NCBI RefSeq assembly: GCF_002902725.1
Contig: NZ_PPRT01000031.1
Coordinates: 41,965-105,964, forward strand
Direction of reading: 5' to 3'
Source of the DNA: Staphylococcus caprae
GTDB lineage: Bacteria > Bacillota > Bacilli > Staphylococcales > Staphylococcaceae
DNA: 64,000 nucleotides
In this document: positions 57,094 through 64,000 of the stretch, piece by piece
How the letters are laid out: each line of letters opens with the position of its first letter
Position numbering within the stretch: the stretch's first letter is position 1
Program-made: the position numbers and the translations under genes
Notes under the pieces: model-generated
Seen by the model: only the letters and a program-made list of their open reading frames with translations
The model's database searches: none
Told to the model about the DNA's origin: nothing

Positions 57094-59316
57094 ATGGAGA
57101 CAAGAAAAAACAAGTATAGTATTCGCAAGTTTAGTGTGGGGACATCATCAATCTTGATAGCAGCATTATTATTTATCGGGGGTAATTCAGCTCAGGCTGC
57201 CGAGGAAAATCACAATCAGGGAACTTCGGACAATGAGATATCACAATCTATTGGGGCAAATAAAGAAAATGTGAATGAGCATCAGACAACGAAAAATGAG
57301 GAAACTCAATCAACGTCTGAACAACCGAATGTTAAAAATGATACGAATGATAAGACGAATCAACAAAATAGCTTACATAATGAGAATAACCAAAAAGACG
57401 TACATCAAAACACTGACAATGAAGAAAGTGCAACATCTCAAAACCAAGCACAAGAACAGTCAACAGGAAATCAAGGTCATCAACAAAGTGATTCAAAAGA
57501 AGATGTAAAACAACCTTCAACAACAGATGATGCACGTAAAACAGATCAAACATCAACTGAAAATACTAAAGAAAAGACACAGAACCAAAATGCTAAAACA
57601 GAAGCTGAAGATGCAGCACCAATGGAAAAAGCAGAGCATCACGAATCAACTGACAATCAAACTCAAATACCATCAAAAACTGAAAACAAATCAGACAATC
57701 AAGGTAACCAAGTGAGTGAGTCTGAAACACAAGATAAACAACAGACAAAAGAAAACGCACAAAATAGTAAAGATGAAGATGCGCAAACACTTACAAAAGA
57801 AAACACTGATGAAACAAAATCATCAAAAGATACAGATGACACAACAGCGACAGTGAAATCGCCTAAAGCTACATCGCAAAAAGATAATCAACCAGAGGCA
57901 GATAACCATCAAAAGGTGACAGCTCAAGATGACGCAACTTCAGAAGCTACACTAGCTACAACAAAGGATAGCGACGAATCCAAATCTTTAACTGTTGGCG
58001 ATAAGGCAAATCCAACTTCGAACAAAGATGATTCTTCTGATAAAGATAAAGACTCTAAAGACGGATTAGGTACACTAAAAAATAATGCCGTCGCTACAAC
58101 TAAAAAAAAATCCAAACAGCAAACAACACAACAAAATAAAGATCAAACAAATAAAAAGGCGAAACATAGTCAATATAAAAATCATGATCCAATTATCTTA
58201 GTTCACGGTTTCAATGGATTTACTGACGATATCAACCCTACGGTGCTATCACATTACTGGGGTGGCGATAAGATGAATATTCGTCAAGATTTAGAAGAAA
58301 ATGGTTATGAAGCATATGAAGCAAGCATTAGTGCATTTAGTAGTAACTATGACCGTGCCGTAGAACTTTACTATTATATTAAAGGTGGAAGAGTAGACTA
58401 TGGTGCAGCACATGCCGCAAGATATGGTCACAAACGTTACGGTAAAACATACGAAGGTGTCTACAAAGACTGGAAACCAGGTCAGAAAGTTCATCTTGTA
58501 GGACATAGTATGGGCGGACAAACAATTCGACAACTAGAAGAATTATTAAGACATGGTAACCCTGAAGAAGTAGAATACCAAAAAGAACATGGGGGTACCA
58601 TTTCACCTTTATATAAAGGAAACAACGACAATATGGTATCTTCTATCACGACTTTAGCTTCACCGCATAATGGTACACACGCTTCAGATGAACTAGGTAA
58701 CGAAGCCTTAGTACGCCAAGTGGTATTCGATGTAGGTAAGGCATTCGGTAGAAAAAATTCACGTGTAGACTTTGGCTTAGCGCAATGGGGTCTTAAACAA
58801 AAACCAAATGAATCATACATCGATTACGCGAAAAGAGTTCAAAATTCTAAATTATGGAAATCTCAAGATAATGGTTTCTATGATCTCACACGTGATGGTG
58901 CCACAGATCTGAATCGTAAAACATCATTAAATCCTAATATCGTTTATAAAACATATACAGGTGAATCAACGCATGCATCATTATTCGGTAGACAAAAAGC
59001 AGATTACAATCTATTCTTCCCATTCACGATAACTGCCAATGTAATTGGTAAAGCGACTGAAAAAGAGTGGAGAGAAAACGACGGTCTAGTATCGGTGATT
59101 TCAGCACAACATCCATTCAATCAAAAATATGTAAAAGCAACAGATAAAAATCAAAAAGGTGTATGGCAAGTCACACCAGTCAAACATGATTGGGACCATG
59201 TAGACTTTGTTGGACAAGACAGTTCAGATACAGTACGCACAAGAGAAGAACTACAACAATTTTGGCACAACCTTGCAGATGATTTAGTTCAAAGTGAACA
59301 ATTAACTTCAAATTAA
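57094..59316 (+). CDS. lip: Secreted YSIRK lipase (prepro-lipase 2)
   Basis: 740 residues from ATG 57094 (AGAGGTG 6 bp upstream); the GTG at 57085 is part of that site. YSIRKFSVGTSS signal peptide, an E/N/Q/T/K-rich propeptide to about residue 355, then the lipase domain: NHDPIILVHGFNGF, S472 in GHSMGGQT, D663 in NDGLVS and H702 in WDHVDF. It releases fatty acids from host or skin triglycerides outside the cell. Paralogue of lipase 1; both propeptides are repetitive but differ. It lies next to ica, as a lipase gene does in S. epidermidis. Confidence 0.95.
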   Translation: METRKNKYSIRKFSVGTSSILIAALLFIGGNSAQAAEENHNQGTSDNEISQSIGANKENVNEHQTTKNEETQSTSEQPNVKNDTNDKTNQQNSLHNENNQKDVHQNTDNEESATSQNQAQEQSTGNQGHQQSDSKEDVKQPSTTDDARKTDQTSTENTKEKTQNQNAKTEAEDAAPMEKAEHHESTDNQTQIPSKTENKSDNQGNQVSESETQDKQQTKENAQNSKDEDAQTLTKENTDETKSSKDTDDTTATVKSPKATSQKDNQPEADNHQKVTAQDDATSEATLATTKDSDESKSLTVGDKANPTSNKDDSSDKDKDSKDGLGTLKNNAVATTKKKSKQQTTQQNKDQTNKKAKHSQYKNHDPIILVHGFNGFTDDINPTVLSHYWGGDKMNIRQDLEENGYEAYEASISAFSSNYDRAVELYYYIKGGRVDYGAAHAARYGHKRYGKTYEGVYKDWKPGQKVHLVGHSMGGQTIRQLEELLRHGNPEEVEYQKEHGGTISPLYKGNNDNMVSSITTLASPHNGTHASDELGNEALVRQVVFDVGKAFGRKNSRVDFGLAQWGLKQKPNESYIDYAKRVQNSKLWKSQDNGFYDLTRDGATDLNRKTSLNPNIVYKTYTGESTHASLFGRQKADYNLFFPFTITANVIGKATEKEWRENDGLVSVISAQHPFNQKYVKATDKNQKGVWQVTPVKHDWDHVDFVGQDSSDTVRTREELQQFWHNLADDLVQSEQLTSN

Positions 59317-59374
59317 TAAATAAGTCATTGAGAGTTGATAAGTAAAATCTATAAAGTGAAAGGGGTGAAATCCA

Positions 59375-59440
59375 ATGTCAGGTACATTATTCCAATTAAT
59401 CGGTTCATTCTTTAGAGTATTGAAAGTATTATTCTCATAA
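59375..59440 (+). CDS. Short basic hydrophobic peptide downstream of lipase 2
   Basis: 21 codons, beginning MSGTLFQLIGSFFRV and ending LFS. AAAGGGG lies 7-9 bp before the ATG. Charges are R14 and K17 only (net +2), with the hydrophobic side F, L, I, F, F, V, L, V, L, F. It is 58 bp after the lipase stop and 22 bp before a strong terminator, as expected for the last gene of a transcript. It is not alike in sequence to the upstream peptides but alike in character. No family recognised. Confidence 0.65.
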   Translation: MSGTLFQLIGSFFRVLKVLFS

Positions 59441-59462
59441 AAAAGTAATCCACCACAAACCC

Positions 59463-59513
59463 AAAGCGCCACCCGCAGAGATCCATCTATTTTATCTCTG
59501 CGGGTGGCGCTTT
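59463..59513. terminator. Strong bidirectional terminator between lipase 2 cassette and icaC
   Basis: A 20 bp perfect stem (59463-59482 with 59494-59513), GC-rich (GCGCCACCCGCAGAGAT), ending in TTTT on one strand and TTT on the other. It serves the plus-strand cassette and icaADBC on the minus strand. Confidence 0.92.
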
Positions 59514-59520
59514 TCCAACA

Positions 59521-60594
59521 TTAGTGTGATTTCCAACTAGGTTGATAATGATTAAACTGTAGCTTATACGGCTGTTTGCCAATAACGAACCTAAAAATAT
59601 AAAATTCTCTCAATATCATACCAACACCAATGCAGATGCCGAGAATCATCAGCAAGGAAACGGCTAAGAAGACAACCGTGTTATCCTCAAAGATATTGGT
59701 ATACGCAAATAGCGAATCCAAAATAATTGGATGTAGCAAATAAATAAAGAATGAAAATGCACTAATCATCTGAATCGTGTTAAGTAACATGGTTTTAAAG
59801 TGTGCGCAAATACCTACAAGTACAAAAAACATCACACTGTTATAAAGCGTGAGTGAATACGTAAAACTGGTTACATTCCAATAATCGTCCCCAGATATAG
59901 CAATAAATAGTACATATGAACCCAATGCTAGCATAATCATGATGACGAGATATTTTTCTAAGAATGATAGCACGCGTCCATAGTTGTACCCGATATAGCC
60001 ACCTAAAAAGAAATAGAAAATCCATCCAAGTATCATCGTATTCTCACTTAATGGATAATAATGTTTTACAAATCCATGAAAAGCATCGCTATGATTAAAA
60101 TAATATAAAAAAGCTTGTTGTATGACAAAGGCTAGCAATAATAAAAGCTTACTATTAAAAAGTTTATAATTAATCTTATAAATTACGTACGATAAAATGA
60201 AGAATTGCATGATAATAATGATGAAATAACCATACCATTGTCCCAAAATCACATTTTCAATAAATTGTTTTTTGAAAGACGAAGCGGTTAACAATGATTC
60301 ACTATAACTATAAAATAGTCCCACTAATATATAAGGAATAAAGATATACTTAAAGCGAGAAAACAAATATTGCATGCTAACAGATTTATAATTTAATGTA
60401 GTTAACAACTGTGATAAAACGATAAAACTAGGTGTCCCAAATATGACTATATTTCTTATATAAAATTGCAGAATAAGCGAACTTCCTGAAAGATGTTCAT
60501 GTTCTAAAGTGATTTGTGTTAATAAATGAGTGACAATAATGATGATATATATAAAAGTACGTAAGTATACTAATTCAAGTCTATTTTTCTTCAT
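59521..60594 (-). CDS. icaC: PIA/PNAG O-succinyltransferase or exporter IcaC
   Basis: 357 residues, about 10 membrane segments, acyltransferase-3 fold. [19 protein letters not shown] near the N-terminus carries the H of the catalytic pair; [12 protein letters not shown] near residue 285 is the family C-terminal motif. It modifies (O-succinylates) or helps export the PNAG chain. No repeat tract of the TTTA type that drives phase variation in S. aureus icaC was seen. Overlaps icaB by 14 bp. Confidence 0.93.
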   Translation of the reverse strand: MKKNRLELVYLRTFIYIIIIVTHLLTQITLEHEHLSGSSLILQFYIRNIVIFGTPSFIVLSQLLTTLNYKSVSMQYLFSRFKYIFIPYILVGLFYSYSESLLTASSFKKQFIENVILGQWYGYFIIIIMQFFILSYVIYKINYKLFNSKLLLLLAFVIQQAFLYYFNHSDAFHGFVKHYYPLSENTMILGWIFYFFLGGYIGYNYGRVLSFLEKYLVIMIMLALGSYVLFIAISGDDYWNVTSFTYSLTLYNSVMFFVLVGICAHFKTMLLNTIQMISAFSFFIYLLHPIILDSLFAYTNIFEDNTVVFLAVSLLMILGICIGVGMILREFYIFRFVIGKQPYKLQFNHYQPSWKSH

Positions 60595-61450
60595 TGAAAC
60601 CGTCCCATTTCTTAATTAAAGTTTCGAATGCATCGTTACTTACTAGAATACGAAGTATTTTGTAATTATTTACATTTGGAGTGACAGCTCTTTCACTTAA
60701 TGTAAATCCGTATTTCATACCTGCATCTTTAGAAGCTTGAATTTTACTATTGTTGATTAGACCATAAGGGTAAGCGATGGCATGTTGATTTTTGCCAAAT
60801 TTAGAATTTAACACATCTTCACTATCTTCAATATCCTTAGTAGCAGCAGGATTAGATGCTTCTAGAAACTTTGACTTATTTCCTTTCTTTAACGAATGTA
60901 GATTATTCGTGTGTGTTTCGAAATCCCAAAGGCCTGTACGATACATTTCTGATAATTGAGACTGAGTCATCATATCTAAATTATGGAAGTTTTGTTGACC
61001 AATATGTCCAGTAATCACAAATCCAGTTGCTGGAATTTTATATTTTTTTAATATTGGAAAGGCATTTTGATAAATAGTTTGATCCATATCATCGAAATTA
61101 ATCCACACACTACGTTTTGGAAACTTACCTTTCTTTTTATACTTCAGAAACTCTTTTAAAGTAAGGAACTTTGCATCATGTTCCTTCAGCCATTTGATTT
61201 GTGACTCAAATTCTTTATCCGTCACACTATAATTCTTAATTTCCTTACTACTTGAAAATAAAGTTATAAAATCATTCAAGGGGTCATTTTTTCTAACTCT
61301 GTGATAGTTTAACGCTAAAGCGCTATTCTTGTGATACTTTAACTTCTTGTTGTCTTCATCAGCTTTTGCATTATGATGAAAGATTGGTGTTACATTCGTC
61401 ATTACTAACATCATAATTAAGCTAATCAAGATAAATTTGAAAGGCTTCAT
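60581..61450 (-). CDS. icaB: PNAG N-deacetylase IcaB
   Basis: 289 residues, secreted surface deacetylase. N-terminal hydrophobic signal ([19 protein letters not shown]). Carbohydrate esterase family 4: metal Asp in NFDDMDQ near residue 117 and HxxxH-type ligands in [11 protein letters not shown] near residue 179. It removes acetyl groups from PNAG so that the polymer stays on the cell. It overlaps icaD by 4 and icaC by 14 bp. Confidence 0.95.
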   Translation of the reverse strand: MKPFKFILISLIMMLVMTNVTPIFHHNAKADEDNKKLKYHKNSALALNYHRVRKNDPLNDFITLFSSSKEIKNYSVTDKEFESQIKWLKEHDAKFLTLKEFLKYKKKGKFPKRSVWINFDDMDQTIYQNAFPILKKYKIPATGFVITGHIGQQNFHNLDMMTQSQLSEMYRTGLWDFETHTNNLHSLKKGNKSKFLEASNPAATKDIEDSEDVLNSKFGKNQHAIAYPYGLINNSKIQASKDAGMKYGFTLSERAVTPNVNNYKILRILVSNDAFETLIKKWDGFNEEK

Positions 61451-61752
61451 GCTTCACGACCTTTCTTAATTTTTTGAAAAATCATACTAAAAGTAAAGAA
61501 TATGAAAATAATGATTGAGAAAATCAGCATCAATTCAAATATCTTATAAATTTCTACGTTCTCCACATTGAGTGCAATACGTATCGTAATCACACTTTCA
61601 ACTTGTGAATTGATAAGCGTCCCTATATATACAATCATGACAACGACACAATAAATCCAAAATGCGCAAGATATCGCGATGAATAAGCTCTCCCTAACTA
61701 AATTCAAAGACGATTTTACCGTTGGATATTTCCTCTGTCTGGGCTTGACCAT
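61447..61752 (-). CDS. icaD: PIA synthesis accessory protein IcaD
   Basis: 101 residues, two membrane segments ([22 protein letters not shown] and [20 protein letters not shown]) with short cytosolic ends. Needed with IcaA for full-length PNAG synthesis. It overlaps icaA by 37 bp. Confidence 0.95.
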   Translation of the reverse strand: MVKPRQRKYPTVKSSLNLVRESLFIAISCAFWIYCVVVMIVYIGTLINSQVESVITIRIALNVENVEIYKIFELMLIFSIIIFIFFTFSMIFQKIKKGREA

Positions 61753-62951
61753 GTAGCATAGCCACCTTTCTTTCTTTTTAATGCTTTAGGAAATGCGAAA
61801 ATGACTACGGCGGCGTTGATAATCCAATAAACTGTTGGGTACCAACTCACAAAAATTAAACCAACTATATTTTTCTTTTCGTAGCGACTGTCTATAAATA
61901 AAGCAACTGTAAACTGAATGATGTTGATAAATGTCATCGTAAATGATGAAAGGAAAAAAATTGAAAAGCTATATTTCAAATATGTGTAATCTAAAAAGTT
62001 AGCAGTCATCAACAAAAATGCCAGGTATAACAGAATGATATAAACCCAAGTGATAGAGATGATTTGTTCAAACATGAGGATATAAAGTGACAATTTCTTA
62101 GATTTCATCGTTGCCCAAAAATCTCTAAGAAGTACTTCATGTCCACCTTGAGCCCATCTCACACGTTGTTTCCATAGACCACCAACTGTTTCAGGCACAA
62201 GCATCCAACATAATGCGCGTGGTTCATATAAGATATGAAACCCCGCTAGGTGTAATTTCCACGATACTGCTATATCTTCGGTAATCATATCAGTATCCCA
62301 ATAGCCGACTTCTTTCAGTGCGCTTTTCTTAAATAATGTAAACACACCTGAAATGGTGTTAATCGCGCCAGCCAGTGATTGACTGCGTTTAATACATCCG
62401 ATTAAGCTCGCATATTCTATCGTTTGTATCTTGCCTAAAATTGAACTCTTGTTGCGAATACGTGGGTTACCTGTGACAGCACCTAGTTTAGGATTTTTCT
62501 TGAAGTTGTCCATCATATAATACGGGGCATCTTGATCCACAATCGTATCTGCATCTAAGCACATCACGTAGTCATATGAAGCTTGCTTCACACCTTCGTT
62601 TAAAGCATTTGCTTTACCTCTATTAACTTGTAAATCTACAAACTTAAAGTCGTGATGTTTCTTCATATCATAAATAATGTCAGCAGTATTATCAGAACTG
62701 CCATCATTAATGATAATAATTTCCTTTTTTGCGTAATTAAGTGACAGGACATTCGATAGCGTATCTCTTACAGTTTCACTTTCGTTGTAACATGCTAGTA
62801 AGAAAGTGATGCCTTCAATTTGTTCATTGTTGTTGACTATATCTCGCTTATTAAAGGGCGATTCTTTAGTGAAAAAGTAATAAATTGAACCAACTATCCA
62901 GTAAATTGACATGAAAATAGGGTAAAAAAGCAAAAAGTTAAAAAATTGCAT
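61716..62951 (-). CDS. icaA: PNAG synthase glycosyltransferase IcaA
   Basis: 411 residues, processive family 2 glycosyltransferase that polymerises GlcNAc from UDP-GlcNAc. N-terminal membrane segments, then [30 protein letters not shown] and QRVRWAQGG (processive Q-R-x-R-W motif), then more membrane segments. Close to S. epidermidis IcaA through most of its length. First gene of the operon; IcaR is divergent 165 bp away. Confidence 0.97.
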   Translation of the reverse strand: MQFFNFLLFYPIFMSIYWIVGSIYYFFTKESPFNKRDIVNNNEQIEGITFLLACYNESETVRDTLSNVLSLNYAKKEIIIINDGSSDNTADIIYDMKKHHDFKFVDLQVNRGKANALNEGVKQASYDYVMCLDADTIVDQDAPYYMMDNFKKNPKLGAVTGNPRIRNKSSILGKIQTIEYASLIGCIKRSQSLAGAINTISGVFTLFKKSALKEVGYWDTDMITEDIAVSWKLHLAGFHILYEPRALCWMLVPETVGGLWKQRVRWAQGGHEVLLRDFWATMKSKKLSLYILMFEQIISITWVYIILLYLAFLLMTANFLDYTYLKYSFSIFFLSSFTMTFINIIQFTVALFIDSRYEKKNIVGLIFVSWYPTVYWIINAAVVIFAFPKALKRKKGGYATWSSPDRGNIQR

Positions 62952-63116
62952 TTTATTTAACTACCTTTCGTTAGTTAGGTTGCATCGAATATATTAATCG
63001 AAAGTATTTCAATTTGCAATAGAATGTTGTTATACTTGAAAAGTAATATTTGTAATTTTAACTTAATTTTTCTGTAATATAACGATTAAAAATTAAATAA
63101 GGGGGAGATTTTAGAA
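62952..63116. promoter_or_regulatory. icaADBC / icaR divergent regulatory region
   Basis: 165 bp, about the same length as in S. epidermidis. It must hold the icaA promoter, the IcaR operator beside the icaA start and the icaR ribosome binding site (GGGGGAG at 63101). Very AT-rich; I could not place the operator base by base. Confidence 0.6.
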
Positions 63117-63689
63117 TTGAAGAATAAGATTATTGATAATGCAATAACCTTATTTTCTGAAAAGGGATATTACGGTACTACACTTGATGATATTGCTAAA
63201 AGTGTAAACATCAAAAAAGCAAGTTTATATTATCATTACAGCAATAAAGAAGAGATTTATCGTAAAAGTGTAGAAAACTGTTTTAACTACTTTAAAACGT
63301 TTATACTCGAAAACAACAGTGATTCTAACTACTCAATTGATGGGCTTTACCAGTTTTTATTTGAATTTATATTTGATATCGATGAAAGGTATATCAGGTT
63401 ATATGTCCAATTATCCAGTGCACCAGACGAGTTAACACCAGAGATTCACAATCATCTCAAAGAAGTCAATGAAGTGCTAGATAGTGAAATTATAAGATAT
63501 TATGATCCCTCCGAAATGTCTATGGGTAAAGAAGATTTTCAAAATTTGATACTCCTTTTTTTAGAGAGTTGGTATTTGCGAGCATCCTTTTCACAGAAAT
63601 TCGGGGTTATTGAAGAAAATAAGAATTGCTATAAAGACCAAGTATATTCTTTATTAAATGTGTTTGTAAAAAATAATTTTGGTAACTAG
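63117..63689 (+). CDS. icaR: ica operon repressor IcaR (TetR family)
   Basis: 190 residues from TTG 63117, 9 bp after GGGGGAG, as in other staphylococci. Helix-turn-helix [28 protein letters not shown] at about residues 21-48. It represses icaADBC. The N-terminal half is nearly the same as S. epidermidis IcaR as I recall it, the C-terminal half more diverged, and it is a few residues longer at the end (VFVKNNFGN). Confidence 0.95.
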   Translation: MKNKIIDNAITLFSEKGYYGTTLDDIAKSVNIKKASLYYHYSNKEEIYRKSVENCFNYFKTFILENNSDSNYSIDGLYQFLFEFIFDIDERYIRLYVQLSSAPDELTPEIHNHLKEVNEVLDSEIIRYYDPSEMSMGKEDFQNLILLFLESWYLRASFSQKFGVIEENKNCYKDQVYSLLNVFVKNNFGN

Positions 63690-64000
63690 TGTGTAATAAA
63701 TTTCTTGTTTTTACATGAAATTGCATTGCATATTTTTTTGAAATCAAAAAATAGTTGACAACATTTATGAAAATTGAGATTCTTAAAGTATAGTTTATAA
63801 AATTTGAATTTTATGCAATTTCTTAGAAAAGTGAATAATTCAAATGTAATAAGAATTATTCATAAAAATGATTTACTTATGTATATAATTTTTGGCAGAT
63901 GCTAAAATTTACAATAATAAAAAATGATAGCTTGATCATAATTGTTAAATTCACTTATACAATTGTTGATAGCCTTTCAACATGAGAGATAGTTACTAAT
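63690..64000. other. AT-rich region downstream of icaR
   Basis: 311 bp to the window edge, no gene seen. It holds a perfect 10 bp hairpin TGAATAATTC / GAATTATTCA (63832-63862) with no T tract, and a TTGACA at 63755 without a good -10. In S. epidermidis the IcaZ RNA lies at this place. Confidence 0.45.

Noticed and set aside
57275..57790. Open frames in other frames over the lipase 2 propeptide
   Set aside because: Same cause as for lipase 1; repetitive composition, no ribosome binding sites.
59521..60594. Phase-variable tetranucleotide repeat in icaC
   Set aside because: No tandem TTTA or TAAA tract of more than two or three units was seen in the gene.
1..64000. CRISPR arrays, insertion sequences, tRNA or rRNA genes
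   Set aside because: No regularly spaced repeats, transposase frames or recognisable RNA gene sequences were noticed on reading through the window.

Overview
The window is low-GC Firmicute DNA from a coagulase-negative Staphylococcus. The gene set fits the S. epidermidis / S. capitis / S. caprae group: an aureusimine-type NRPS pair (ausA-ausB), two YSIRK lipases, the sugar/H+ symporter glcP, drp35, mqo, a complete his operon, and icaADBC with divergent icaR. IcaA and IcaR closely resemble the S. epidermidis proteins as I remember them but are not identical, so a close relative such as S. capitis is at least as likely. Species assignment is inference.

Layout. 1-7.6 kb: ausA (5' end outside the window) and ausB. 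7.9-10.2 kb: a 22-24 aa amphipathic peptide gene followed by lipase 1. 10.4-16.6 kb: glcP, an ABC-class ATPase, a small conserved protein, an FAD dehydrogenase and a MarR regulator. 16.7-23 kb: a succinate-semialdehyde dehydrogenase gene broken by a one-base insertion, mepB, an MFS exporter divergent from a LysR regulator, a DinB/BstA-like transferase, a zinc ribbon protein and a rarD gene with a frameshift. 23-29.5 kb: an MMPL (FarE-like) exporter with an amidohydrolase, a divergent TetR regulator, a DASS carboxylate transporter and a DinB protein. 29.6-34 kb: a tubby-like protein, an intergenic repeat, the pcp/DUF979/DUF969 operon and trhO. 34-42.9 kb: drp35, yceI, a VOC protein, a perfect Zur-type box without an obvious gene, a small membrane protein lacking a standard start codon, mqo, a DJ-1 protein, yjdF with its riboswitch-like leader, and a PBP4-like carboxypeptidase. 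43-46 kb: formamidase, its zinc ribbon partner and two tandem TetR regulators. 46.6-53.5 kb: hisZGDCBHAF-IE. 53.6-56.7 kb: a UvrA-like ABC protein and an arylamine N-acetyltransferase. 56.8-59.5 kb: a second peptide-lipase cassette plus a third small peptide gene. 59.5-64 kb: icaCBDA (minus strand), icaR (plus strand) and an AT-rich tail.

How the parts work together. AusA and AusB make aureusimine-type pyrazinones. The Ica proteins make and export the PNAG/PIA biofilm polysaccharide. The two lipases are secreted and the FarE-like pump could remove the toxic fatty acids that lipases release. CcpA (cre) sites before glcP, before drp35 and in the leader of the second lipase cassette suggest carbon control. 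Near-perfect Fur and perfect Zur sites suggest metal control of two loci.

The most novel-looking signal is the duplicated cassette of short amphipathic peptide plus YSIRK lipase at 7.94-10.24 kb and 56.96-59.44 kb. The two peptides are identical at 16 of 24 positions, sit at the same place 43 and 56 bp before a lipase, and each has a good ribosome binding site. They are too short for standard gene finders. A third hydrophobic, basic 21 aa peptide follows the second lipase. The orphan Zur-box promoter with a terminated, apparently non-coding transcript is the second most interesting item.
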